Assembly (NCBI GenBank): GCA_027083485.1
Contig: JALWOO010000763.1
Location: 1 to 12,034, forward strand
DNA: 12,034 nt
Direction: 5' to 3'
Source: Amylibacter sp.
GTDB taxonomy: Bacteria; Pseudomonadota; Alphaproteobacteria; Rhodobacterales; Rhodobacteraceae
The translations under genes were made by a program, and so were the position numbers. Position 1 is the first letter of the stretch. The number at the start of each line of letters is the position of its first letter. The notes under the pieces were generated by a model. That model had not been told where the DNA came from. It made no database searches and worked only from the letters and a program-made list of their open reading frames with translations. Positions 1 to 6,868 of the stretch are shown one piece after another.

Positions 1-429
1 ACGGGTGCGAAACTGGCCCGCCCCTATGCGCAGGTCTGGTTGGCAGAGGCGCAGGCAAGCAAAGGCGCGCTGGATCAGGGGCTGGCGCTGGTGCAGGAGA
101 CGCTCGTCTTTACGGAGCGGGCGGGGGAGGTCTATTTCGACGCGGAATTATGGCGTGTGCTGGCGGATTTACGGGCGCAAAAAGGCGGGCAAGAAGCCGA
201 AAAAGCCGAGGCCGATCTGACTCGATCCATGCAGGCATCCGCCAAAAGCGGGGCCTATCTGTTGCATTTGCGCGCCGCCACGCAATACGCGCGATTGTTG
301 CACCGGCTCGGGCGTTCAACAGAAGCAGAGACCCTTTTAAAAACCGCAATGGAAGTCACGGATTTTTCCCCTGAATTGCTGGACATGGCCGAGGCCCGAA
401 CGGTGCTGGCAGAGGTTTCAACCCCGTAA
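1..429 (+). CDS. TPR-rich C-terminal fragment, probable tail of a cyclase/ATPase/TPR regulator (partial)
   Basis: The frame is open from the first base and stops at 427-429, so only the last 142 residues are visible and the start lies outside the window. The fragment is all helical, with alternating Ala/Leu/Glu patterns typical of tetratricopeptide repeats. It shows the sequence habit of the C-terminal TPR array of large adenylate/guanylate cyclase-ATPase-TPR proteins: an acidic helix with AELWRVLADL, then LRAATQYARLL, then EAETLLKTAMEVTDFSPELLDMAEARTVL split over the last helices. In that family the TPR tail is a sensory or protein-interaction module; the catalytic domain would lie upstream and cannot be checked here. 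The gene converges on the hydrolase gene with a 20-base gap. An internal ATG at base 40 is not taken as the start because the similarity continues upstream of it. It could also be the tail of a SARP/LuxR-type ATPase regulator. Confidence 0.75.
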   Translation, partial: TGAKLARPYAQVWLAEAQASKGALDQGLALVQETLVFTERAGEVYFDAELWRVLADLRAQKGGQEAEKAEADLTRSMQASAKSGAYLLHLRAATQYARLLHRLGRSTEAETLLKTAMEVTDFSPELLDMAEARTVLAEVSTP

Positions 430-449
430 AGGCATGTTAGGTCCTGACC

Positions 450-2429
450 CTAGAGGCAATCCCGCGCGATAACCTCTTTGTAATCTTTGGAAAAAACCAG
501 CTTGTCACTTTCATAGGCTTCAACCCGTGCGCTCAGATAGAAGTTTTCCCGATCTGAATGCATGTGGCAAAAACTCTCGGTGCGCAGACACCAGTTTTCG
601 CGTTTCAAAACGGTGCTCCAATGGGTTTTGCCACGGGCAGACAGCGGATCTTGCGGATGGATTTGCCACCATTCCCGCGCGATTGTATCGGTGATCAGGC
701 CGTGGTCGCCATCCTCCACCGCGCCAAAATCGTCGATGATTTCCAAAGTGGTCAGGCCGGTTTGCGGATCATGGCGGGTTTCGCGCTGATTGCTGGCCGC
801 GCGCAGGGTGATGACATCCCATTCCGGCGCGGCCTCTGGCGGCAAAAACACCACTGGTTCGCCGGTTTCCGCCAGCAAGGGCAAAGCCACCTGCCCGCCA
901 ACAAGCGTCAGACAACTGGCCGTTGGCGCAGGCCAGACCAGCGGCCAATAGGCATTGGAGACAGACAAGCGCAACCGGTGGCCGGCGGGCAGTTCATAGG
1001 CGATTTGATCGAGCTTCAGGCGGAGTGTAACCGGCGTTTGCAGCGGCATCGGTTCGGGCTGTGCCGCGCTCTGGCGGTGGGTCAGGTTCAGCACGCCATA
1101 GGTGATCCGGCTCACCTGCCCGTCCGGATGCACATCGTTCAGGCGCACCGCAATTTGCGCCACCGGCGCATTGCTGGACAGGGTCAGGGTGATTTCCGGC
1201 GCCCCCACAATCGCCAGAGGCTGCGGCAGGGGCGCGCCGTCAAAGCACAGGGATTGCGCATCATCGCGGCGCTGGTCGCCGGGCAAATCCGGCCCCTGCC
1301 AGATCGCGCAATATTCGCCGCTGTCGCGCCCCGTATCGGCGGGGCTGTCGATCGGCAGGCTAAACGGTTCCGGCCGATCCCCCAACACCCCTGCCCCGAG
1401 ATGCAGGGCAAGGCGGGGCGCATTGCGGAAATCCTGCGCCACCCAGCGGCCCTTGCGGGTGGTATAGCTTTGCTGTGGCGGCTCGCTCTGCATCAGATAC
1501 AGGCGCAAATCCGGGTCCTGTTCAACACCGGTTTCGATCCCCTTGAGCCAGCGATCCCACCAGCGCAGGGCCTCTTGCAAAAACCCGATACGCGGTTCCG
1601 GCGTGGCCATATGCGGGTATTTGTGAATCCACGGCCCGATGATGCCCTTGACCGGCACCGACAGGTTTTCCAGCAGGTTTTGCACCGTATTCTTATAGCC
1701 GTCCCCCCAGCCGCCAATGGCCAGAACCGGTGCCTGAATGGCGCTGAAATCCTCGCAAACCGAGCCATGCCGCCAATAGGCGTCACGGCGCTGATGCCGC
1801 AGCCACTTTGCTGCCAGAAACGGGTTGACCTCCAGCCGCTCGCGCCACATGTCGCGCCATTTTGCCGCCACCACGGCCCGATCCGGTGCCAGCGAGGAAT
1901 AGGCCAGCATCGTCGCCCCCCAGCCAAGGTTTTCATTCAGCAGACAGCCGCCCTTGAAGTGGATATCATCGGCAAACCGGTCTGCGGTTGAACACAGGGT
2001 AATCACCGCCTTGAGCGGTTCCGGCTGCAAGGCCGCCAGTTGCAACCCGTTAAAGCCGCCCCAGCTAATGCCCATGATCCCCACCTGCCCGCTGCACCAG
2101 TATTGCGCCGAAATCCAGTTGATCACCTCTACCCCGTCGGCCAGTTCCTGCGGGGTGTATTCATCGGTCATCACGCCTTCGCTGTCGCCGGTGCCGCGCA
2201 AATCGACCCGGATGCAGGCATAGCCGTGGCTGGCGAAATAGGGGTGGGTCAGCATATCGCGCGCGCAGGTGCCATCCCGTTTGCGATAGGGCAGATATTC
2301 CAGAATGGCAGGCACCGGTTTGCGGCCGGATCCTTCCGGTATCCACATCCGCGCCGACAAACGGGTGCCGTCGGGCAGGATAATCGGCATATCAGGCGTT
2401 TCCACAACGCGACAAGGGCCAAGCGGCAT
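450..2429 (-). CDS. CocE/NonD family (peptidase S15-like) serine hydrolase
   Basis: A 659-residue protein of the alpha/beta-hydrolase group that contains cocaine esterase and X-Pro dipeptidyl-peptidases; members hydrolyse esters or amides, and the substrate here is unknown. The N-terminal catalytic domain opens with a substrate-loading strand (ILPDGTRLSARMWIP, residues 17-31). It carries VDLRGTGDSEG (75-85) and the nucleophile elbow GISWGG with Ser122. Asp243 in GGWGDGYKN and His269 in GPWIHKYPH probably complete the triad. The C-terminal half, from about residue 320, is beta-rich and fits the jelly-roll domain that follows the catalytic domain in this family, ending in a strand-rich tail to residue 659. 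No signal peptide or membrane segment is seen, so it is probably cytoplasmic. The start is well supported: GGAGG (complement of 2435-2439) lies 5 bases before the ATG. It is divergent from the amidotransferase gene across 122 bases. Length is normal for the family and no damage is seen. Confidence 0.9.
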   Translation of the reverse strand: MPLGPCRVVETPDMPIILPDGTRLSARMWIPEGSGRKPVPAILEYLPYRKRDGTCARDMLTHPYFASHGYACIRVDLRGTGDSEGVMTDEYTPQELADGVEVINWISAQYWCSGQVGIMGISWGGFNGLQLAALQPEPLKAVITLCSTADRFADDIHFKGGCLLNENLGWGATMLAYSSLAPDRAVVAAKWRDMWRERLEVNPFLAAKWLRHQRRDAYWRHGSVCEDFSAIQAPVLAIGGWGDGYKNTVQNLLENLSVPVKGIIGPWIHKYPHMATPEPRIGFLQEALRWWDRWLKGIETGVEQDPDLRLYLMQSEPPQQSYTTRKGRWVAQDFRNAPRLALHLGAGVLGDRPEPFSLPIDSPADTGRDSGEYCAIWQGPDLPGDQRRDDAQSLCFDGAPLPQPLAIVGAPEITLTLSSNAPVAQIAVRLNDVHPDGQVSRITYGVLNLTHRQSAAQPEPMPLQTPVTLRLKLDQIAYELPAGHRLRLSVSNAYWPLVWPAPTASCLTLVGGQVALPLLAETGEPVVFLPPEAAPEWDVITLRAASNQRETRHDPQTGLTTLEIIDDFGAVEDGDHGLITDTIAREWWQIHPQDPLSARGKTHWSTVLKRENWCLRTESFCHMHSDRENFYLSARVEAYESDKLVFSKDYKEVIARDCL

Positions 2430-2497
2430 GGCGACCTCCGGTTTGGTTTCGCGCCAAGCATGACACGGGATTTACGGTTGGTAAACCATGCTGATGC

Positions 2498-2533
2498 TTG
2501 ACTTTTCGATCCTGTGGCGATGAACATCACAGG
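2498..2533 (+). promoter_or_regulatory. Possible promoter and inverted repeat upstream of the amidotransferase gene
   Basis: TTGACT at 2498-2503 is a good -35 box, but the -10 region about 17 bases downstream (around 2520-2526) is poor. Directly after it, CCTGTG (2511-2516) and CACAGG (2528-2533) form a perfect 6-bp inverted repeat around an 11-base centre that itself contains GATG-AA-CATC. The repeat would lie across the -10 region or the start of the leader, where a repressor could bind or a short RNA hairpin could form. This is inference from the pattern only. Confidence 0.3.
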
Positions 2534-2551
2534 AACGCAAAAGGGAATGCC

Positions 2552-3256
2552 ATGCAGACGATTTATGTGATTGAACACGCAGATTATCCGCCTCCGGATA
2601 CGGGGCAGGTTTTCTTGCGGGAAAAGGGTTTCAATGTGGTCACCGTGGCCCCCTGCAACGGGGATGTTTTGCCGATACTGGATCAGAATACCGCCGGTGT
2701 GATGATTATGGGCGGCGGGGAAATGCTGACCGATCTGCATAAATACCCCTATCTGCAGGATGAAATCGCCTTTGTCGGGCAGGTCATGGCCTGCAATATT
2801 CCGCTGCTGGGCATTTGCCTTGGCGCCCAGATCATCGCCATGGCCAACGGCGCGCGGGTTGGCCCGCATCCGGAGGGGCTGGCAACATTCGGGTTTCTCG
2901 CGGTGCAGCCGGTTGAAGCGGATTTTGTGCCCGAGGGGTTCAAGGCCTTTTGCGGCAACACGCAAGGGTTTGACCTGCCGGAAAATGCAACCTTGCTGGC
3001 CACCGGCAACCCCTTTCCCAATCAGGCCTTTCGCATCAAGGATCGCTGCATCGGGTTGCAATTCCACCCCGAACTGACCCGTGAAACCCTGAGCGACTGG
3101 CAAAAACGGGCGGGTGACTACATGAAAAAGCCGGGCACCCACAGTTTTGAACAACAGGACACCGGTTTTGCCTGCTATGGGGCAGCAGCGCAGGGATGGT
3201 ATCGGGCGTTGTTGACGGGGCTGTTCAAACCGCAATGCAGTGCTGGCTGTAAATAA
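2552..3256 (+). CDS. Class I glutamine amidotransferase (GATase1)
   Basis: A 234-residue stand-alone amidotransferase domain, the size of the GuaA-N-terminus-like type 1 proteins. The triad is complete: Cys89 in the nucleophile elbow GICLGAQ (87-93), and His172 and Glu174 in GLQFHPE (168-174). The oxyanion-loop strand MIMGGGEM (51-58) is also present. Family knowledge says such domains release ammonia from glutamine or hydrolyse gamma-glutamyl bonds, usually with a partner synthetase; no obvious synthetase is in the window. Where many relatives read WHREGFDLP or WHGDTFDLP, this one reads CGNTQGFDLP (134-143), so the usual Trp-His pair is absent. The start at 2552 follows an AGGGA with 5-base spacing; an upstream in-frame TTG at 2498 overlaps the -35 box and adds 18 residues unlike the family. 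The LysE-type gene follows after 15 bases, which suggests co-transcription. Confidence 0.88.
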   Translation: MQTIYVIEHADYPPPDTGQVFLREKGFNVVTVAPCNGDVLPILDQNTAGVMIMGGGEMLTDLHKYPYLQDEIAFVGQVMACNIPLLGICLGAQIIAMANGARVGPHPEGLATFGFLAVQPVEADFVPEGFKAFCGNTQGFDLPENATLLATGNPFPNQAFRIKDRCIGLQFHPELTRETLSDWQKRAGDYMKKPGTHSFEQQDTGFACYGAAAQGWYRALLTGLFKPQCSAGCK

Positions 3257-3271
3257 CGGAGTGTCGGGAAA

Positions 3272-3898
3272 ATGGATTTTCATATCTGGCTGACCTTTGT
3301 TGCGGCCTCAAGCGTGCTTTTGCTCATTCCCGGCCCGACGATCCTGCTGGTTCTGAGCTATGCGCTGAGTCAGGGCAAAAAAGTGGCGCTGGCCACGGCG
3401 CTTGGTGTGGCGCTGGGGGATTTCATCGCCATGAGCGCCTCGCTCGCCGGGCTTGGGGCGCTGGTGCTGGCGTCTTCGGCGGTTTTCATGGTTCTGAAAT
3501 GGGTCGGGGCGATCTATCTGGTATATCTGGGCGTGAAACTGTTCCGCTCGGCCCCTGATGCTACGCTCGGGGATATGGGCAAGCTGAAACAGACCAGCGC
3601 GGCGCAAGTCTTTGGCCATGCGACCCTTGTCACGGCGCTCAATCCCAAATCCATCGTATTTTTCATCGCCTTTGTGCCGCAATTTGTTGTGCTGGATACA
3701 CCGCTTTTGCCCCAGTTCGCCATTCTGGTTGCCACTTTCGTCGGTATGGCCGCCCTGAACGCGCTGGCTTATGCATTGATGGCTGATAAATTGCGCAGCA
3801 AAATAGCCCGCCCGCCGGTGCTGTGCCGGCTGTCGCAACTGGGCGGCTGTGCGCTTGTGACCATGGGCATTGTCACGGCTGTTTACAAACGGGCATAA
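3272..3898 (+). CDS. LysE/RhtB family amino-acid exporter
   Basis: A 208-residue, strongly hydrophobic protein with about six membrane segments, the standard size of LysE/RhtB exporters, which push amino acids or their derivatives out across the inner membrane. The family signature sits near the N-terminus: IPGPTILLVLSYALSQGKK (19-37), with the conserved PGP at 20-22. The family TALNPK motif is at 121-126, just before the segment IVFFIAFVPQF. Family sequence alone does not give the substrate; candidates in the family include Lys, Thr, homoserine, Leu and Cys derivatives. It begins 15 bases after the amidotransferase stop codon, with a weak GGGAA before the ATG, and is followed 60 bases later by the ThDP enzyme. 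Co-occurrence hints that it removes a product or by-product of those enzymes, but that is inference. Confidence 0.92.
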   Translation: MDFHIWLTFVAASSVLLLIPGPTILLVLSYALSQGKKVALATALGVALGDFIAMSASLAGLGALVLASSAVFMVLKWVGAIYLVYLGVKLFRSAPDATLGDMGKLKQTSAAQVFGHATLVTALNPKSIVFFIAFVPQFVVLDTPLLPQFAILVATFVGMAALNALAYALMADKLRSKIARPPVLCRLSQLGGCALVTMGIVTAVYKRA

Positions 3899-3958
3899 GC
3901 TGCCCTATCCCCGATTTGAAACCTGAAAAAACATCATTCCCCATCCGGAGAAACCCCC

Positions 3959-5599
3959 ATGACCCTTCCTCATCACGGCGGCAAGCTGTTGATCGACGCG
4001 CTTGTTCAGCAAGGCGTAAACCGTGTGTTCTGCGTTCCGGGTGAAAGCTATCTTGCCGCGCTTGACGGGCTGTATGAGTCCGGTGTGGAAACCATTGTCG
4101 CCCGACAGGAAGGCGGCGCTACCATGATGGCCGAGGCCCACGGCAAACTGACCGGCAAACCGGGGGTGGCTTTTGTCACCCGTGGGCCGGGGGCGACCAA
4201 TGCCGCCAGCGGGGTGCATGTGGCGTTTCAGGATTCAACGCCGATGGTGCTGTTTATCGGGCAGGTCGCCAGCGATCAACGGGACCGCGAGGCCTTTCAG
4301 GAGGTGGATTATCGCGCCATGTTCGGCCCTCTGGCAAAATGGGTGGCAGAGGTCGACCGCGCGGACCGCTTGCCGGAATATGTGTCGCAAGCCTTTCATG
4401 TGGCGCAAAGCGGGCGGCCCGGGCCGGTGGTTCTGGCCCTGCCCGAGGATATGCTATCCTCTGCCTGCGATGCGCCGGTGGTTGGCCCTGCGGTGCTGGC
4501 CTCCGGCAAGGTGGCGGATTCCGATGTGACCGCCATGATCGAGCTTTTGCAAGGGGCGGAACGTCCGTTTGTGATTGTCGGCGGTGGCGGTTGGTCCGCA
4601 GAGGCGGCAAAGGCGCTCGGGGAATTTGCGCAAGGGTTGGGCCTGCCGGTTGGCGCATCTTTTCGCTGTCAGGATTATCTGGATAACCGCCATCCCTGCT
4701 ATGTGGGGGATGTGGGCATCGGCATCAATCCGGCGCTGGCGGCGCGGGTGCGGGATGCGGATGTGATCCTTGCCCTTGGTGCGCGGCTGGGGGAAATGAC
4801 CACCAGCGGCTATACCTTACTGACCCCGCCGCAACCGCAACAGCGGTTGATCCATGTGCATGCGGATCCGTCCGAATTGGGCCGCGTTTACCGCCCGACG
4901 CTGGCGATTGCCGGCCGCGCGGGGGCCGTGGTGCAACAACTCGCGGATCGGGTGCGGGGCAAGAGTGCGGATCAGACCCGCGTGGCACAGGCCCGCGCGG
5001 AATACGAGGCATGGCAACACCCCGAAGAAACCCCCGGCGATTTAAAGATGGAACAGGTGATCGCGCATCTGAATGCGGTGTTGCCGGATGATGCGATCCT
5101 GACCAATGGCGCGGGGAATTATTCCGCCTGGCTGCACCGCTATTACCGCTATCGCGGCTGGCGCACGCAATTGGCCCCGACCAGCGGGTCCATGGGCTAT
5201 GGCCTGCCCGCCGCCATTGCCGCCAAGCTGCAACATCCTGAACGGGAGGTGATCTGTCTGGCGGGGGATGGCTGTTTCCAGATGGTGTCACAGGAATTCG
5301 GCACCGCCTGCCAATATGGTGCAAATGTGGTGGTTCTGGTGGTGAATAATGGCATGTATGGCACCATTCGCATGCATCAGCAGGGTCGTTTTCCCCATCG
5401 TCCCAGCGGCACCACGCTGGTCAATCCGGATTTCGCCGCACTGGCCAAGGCCTATGGGGCCTATGGGGCCACCGTCACCGATACGGCCGGTTTTGCGGAT
5501 GCTTTTGCCGCGGCGCGCGTGGCCGGGCGGCCTGCGATACTGGATTTGCAGATTGATCCCAATGCGCTGTCCCCGCGCTTGCGGCTTGAATCCGAATAG
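3959..5599 (+). CDS. Acetolactate-synthase-like thiamine-diphosphate enzyme
   Basis: A 546-residue three-domain ThDP-dependent enzyme. The N-terminal pyrimidine-binding domain carries the catalytic Glu51 in RQEGGATMMAEA and the family stretch FVTRGPGATNAASGVHVAFQDSTP (72-95, read with the line of AHAS-type enzymes). The middle domain spans about 185-335. The C-terminal domain has the ThDP/Mg motif GDG at 436-438 closing with NN at 463-464. Genuine biosynthetic acetohydroxyacid synthases have an FAD-contacting RFDDR-like motif; here the equivalent is ALGARLGEMTTSG (272-284), and no regulatory small-subunit gene is adjacent. A related role such as decarboxylation or carboligation of a 2-oxo acid is therefore more likely than classical branched-chain synthesis, but the substrate is unknown. 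The start has GGAG at 3947-3950, 8 bases before the ATG. It probably belongs to the operon with the amidotransferase and exporter, and ends at a strong hairpin. Confidence 0.88.
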   Translation: MTLPHHGGKLLIDALVQQGVNRVFCVPGESYLAALDGLYESGVETIVARQEGGATMMAEAHGKLTGKPGVAFVTRGPGATNAASGVHVAFQDSTPMVLFIGQVASDQRDREAFQEVDYRAMFGPLAKWVAEVDRADRLPEYVSQAFHVAQSGRPGPVVLALPEDMLSSACDAPVVGPAVLASGKVADSDVTAMIELLQGAERPFVIVGGGGWSAEAAKALGEFAQGLGLPVGASFRCQDYLDNRHPCYVGDVGIGINPALAARVRDADVILALGARLGEMTTSGYTLLTPPQPQQRLIHVHADPSELGRVYRPTLAIAGRAGAVVQQLADRVRGKSADQTRVAQARAEYEAWQHPEETPGDLKMEQVIAHLNAVLPDDAILTNGAGNYSAWLHRYYRYRGWRTQLAPTSGSMGYGLPAAIAAKLQHPEREVICLAGDGCFQMVSQEFGTACQYGANVVVLVVNNGMYGTIRMHQQGRFPHRPSGTTLVNPDFAALAKAYGAYGATVTDTAGFADAFAAARVAGRPAILDLQIDPNALSPRLRLESE

Positions 5600-5608
5600 A
5601 ATATTGGA

Positions 5609-5665
5609 CGGCCGGGGGCGCTGCCCCCGGACCCCCGGGATATTTCTAGAAAATGGAAATGGGGG
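5609..5665. repeat. GC-rich Rhodobacterales-type intergenic element
   Basis: The whole gap between the convergent ThDP and merR genes is a compact element: a GC hairpin, then ACCCCCGGGATATTT, then a 10-bp palindrome TTTCTAGAAA (5643-5652), then an AT-rich stretch ending in GGGGG. From memory, elements reading TGCCCCCGGACCCCCGGGATATTT followed by a variable A-rich tail occur many times between genes in Rhodobacterales. Only one copy is in this window, so the repeat status rests on recall, not on what is seen here. Confidence 0.5.
5612..5630. terminator. Perfect 8-bp hairpin between convergent genes
   Basis: CCGGGGGC (5612-5619) and GCCCCCGG (5623-5630) pair perfectly around a 3-base GCT loop, 12 bases after the ThDP-enzyme stop codon and 35 bases beyond the merR stop codon. 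There is no clean T-run on either side, so it is not a textbook intrinsic terminator. Position and strength suit a bidirectional transcription barrier or 3'-end stabiliser. Confidence 0.6.
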
Positions 5666-6085
5666 TCAGGCTGTTTGATACAGGCGGTCAATAATCGGGC
5701 ATTCGGGGATATCGCCTTTGCTGCATTGGGCCAGCATGTCGGAGAGGGCGGTTTCCAGCCGGTGCAGTTGGGCGATTTTTTCGCGCACCGAAGCAAGGTG
5801 GCTGGCGGTTAGGTCGTGGACCTCGCCACAGGTGAAATCGGCGCGGTCCACCATATCGAACAGCCCGCGGATTTCCTCCAGACTGAACCCCAGCCCGCGC
5901 GCATGGCGAATAAACGACAGGCGCTTGAGCTGATCGTGGTTATACTGCCGGTTGCCCCCCGCCGTGCGATCCGGTTCCGGCATCAGCCCGATGCGTTCGT
6001 AATAGCGGATGGTTTCAATATTCACGCCGGTTTCACGCGACATCTGGCCGATGGCATAGCCTCGCGTGTTTGTGATCTCTGCCAT
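5666..6085 (-). CDS. merR: Mercury-responsive MerR-type transcriptional regulator
   Basis: A 139-residue MerR-family regulator, close to the 144 residues of classical MerR. The N-terminal winged helix-turn-helix reads YAIGQMSRETGVNIETIRYYERIGLM (10-35). A dimerisation helix follows from about 85 to 120. The three cysteines that bind Hg(II) across the dimer in the family are all present: Cys86 (FTCGEVHD), Cys121 and Cys129 (AQCSKGDIPECPIID). Spacing is 35 and 8 residues; as I recall, Tn501 MerR has 35 and 9, so the metal loop is one residue shorter. By family knowledge it represses and, with Hg(II), activates the divergent mer operon by untwisting an over-long promoter spacer. The start has AGAGG about 8 bases upstream on the minus strand. 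The divergent merT, merP and merA support mercury over Cu, Zn or Pb as the ligand. Confidence 0.92.
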   Translation of the reverse strand: MAEITNTRGYAIGQMSRETGVNIETIRYYERIGLMPEPDRTAGGNRQYNHDQLKRLSFIRHARGLGFSLEEIRGLFDMVDRADFTCGEVHDLTASHLASVREKIAQLHRLETALSDMLAQCSKGDIPECPIIDRLYQTA

Positions 6086-6097
6086 TGGAAAAACCTC

Positions 6098-6128
6098 TTT
6101 TATCTGTAGTTACTACAGATCGTATACA
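6098..6128 (+). promoter_or_regulatory. mer operator/promoter with perfect 19-bp dyad
   Basis: ATCTGTAGTTACTACAGAT at 6102-6120 is a perfect 9-1-9 inverted repeat in the merR-merT gap. Placing the 15-bp core (6104-6118) as in Tn501 leaves a -10 box TATACA at 6123-6128 and a weak -35-like TTTTAT at 6098-6103, separated by exactly 19 bases. That over-long spacer is the hallmark of MerR-activated promoters. It fires toward merT; no comparable spacing is found toward merR. The dyad is certain, the exact boxes are inferred. Confidence 0.8.
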
Positions 6129-6160
6129 GCAATTGAACGAAATTGCGAACAGGTTTGAAA

Positions 6161-6562
6161 ATGAGCGAAACAACACAATCCCTGCGCCCCCCCGTGGATG
6201 ACAACCGCAAAGCCAAGATCATTGCGGCCGGCGGTATCCTCGGAGCAATCGGGGCCTCGACCTGCTGTATTGTGCCGCTGATCCTGTTCAGCCTTGGCAT
6301 TTCCGGCGCATGGGTGGGCAACCTGACGGCCCTCACCCCCTATAAACCGATCTTTATCACCCTGACGCTGGCCTGCCTCGGCTATGGCTATTGGCTGGTG
6401 TATCGCAAACCCGAAACCTGCGCCGAGGGCAGTGCCTGTGCGCGCCCCTTGCCGAACCGGCTGGTGAAAACTGCGCTTTGGGGATCAACGGTTTTGATCC
6501 TGATTGCGCTGTTCTGGAACTGGATCGCGCCCATTGTTGCCCCTCTCTTGCTTGGACTTTAA
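6161..6562 (+). CDS. merT: Mercuric ion transporter MerT
   Basis: A 133-residue inner-membrane protein with three hydrophobic segments that takes Hg(II) from periplasmic MerP into the cytoplasm for MerA. The vicinal pair Cys35-Cys36 lies in the first membrane helix (GASTCCIVPLILFSLGISGAW). A second pair, Cys87 and Cys93, lies in the cytoplasmic loop (PETCAEGSACARP), matching the two cysteine pairs of the family; Cys72 in helix 2 is extra. The protein is a little longer than the classical 116 residues because of a polar N-terminal tail of about 17 residues. ATG at 6161 follows AGG at 6151-6153 and is preferred to an in-frame TTG at 6143. It is the first gene after the MerR-type promoter. Its stop codon overlaps the ribosome binding site of merP. 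Confidence 0.92.
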   Translation: MSETTQSLRPPVDDNRKAKIIAAGGILGAIGASTCCIVPLILFSLGISGAWVGNLTALTPYKPIFITLTLACLGYGYWLVYRKPETCAEGSACARPLPNRLVKTALWGSTVLILIALFWNWIAPIVAPLLLGL

Positions 6563-6573
6563 AGGAAAACCCC

Positions 6574-6864
6574 ATGTTGAAAAAACTGACCGCCCTGACC
6601 CTGACCGCATTTATCACAGCAAGCCCTCTGTGGGCGGCTGAACAAATCGTCACCTTTTCCGTTCCCGGCATGTATTGCGCCAGTTGCCCCTTTATCGTGG
6701 AGGCCGCCATGGGCGATGTGGAAGGGGCGATTTCTGTAGATGCCGATTCCGAAACCCGCACCGCCAAGGTGGTGTATGACGATGCGCTGGCCACACCCGA
6801 GGACTTTGCCTCAGCATCCGCCATGGCCGGGTATGAAGCCGAAGTCATCGCCAACGGGTCCTGA
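6574..6864 (+). CDS. merP: Periplasmic mercury-binding protein MerP
   Basis: A 96-residue exported metallochaperone that scavenges Hg(II) in the periplasm and hands it to MerT. A signal peptide covers residues 1 to about 21 (MLKK, a hydrophobic stretch, then SPLWA with likely cleavage after Ala21). The mature part is one heavy-metal-associated fold with GMYCASCPF, the metal ligands being Cys35 and Cys38, as in the GMTCxxC motif of the family. Size agrees with the 91 residues of classical MerP. AAAGGA (6561-6566) gives good spacing to the ATG. The next open frame, the remnant of merF, starts 4 bases after the stop codon, so the genes are tightly packed in one operon. Confidence 0.93.
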   Translation: MLKKLTALTLTAFITASPLWAAEQIVTFSVPGMYCASCPFIVEAAMGDVEGAISVDADSETRTAKVVYDDALATPEDFASASAMAGYEAEVIANGS

Positions 6865-6868
6865 TACG

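Noticed and set aside
558..1991. A 477-codon plus-strand open frame opposite the CocE-type hydrolase gene
   Set aside because: It is rich in Arg, Gln, Pro and His with no recognisable motif, as expected from the antisense of a high-GC gene, and the minus-strand hydrolase with full catalytic motifs explains the region.
2249..3283. A 344-codon minus-strand open frame covering the amidotransferase gene
   Set aside because: It overlaps both the hydrolase start and the whole amidotransferase gene, shows no family features, and the plus-strand amidotransferase has a complete active site.
4725..5324. A 199-codon minus-strand open frame inside the ThDP enzyme gene
   Set aside because: Its Pro/Arg/Ser-rich composition is that of a shadow frame; the ThDP motifs are on the plus strand.
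6143..6160. TTG at 6143 as the merT start
   Set aside because: ATG 6161 has an AGG ribosome binding site at suitable spacing, and the added residues match nothing in the family.
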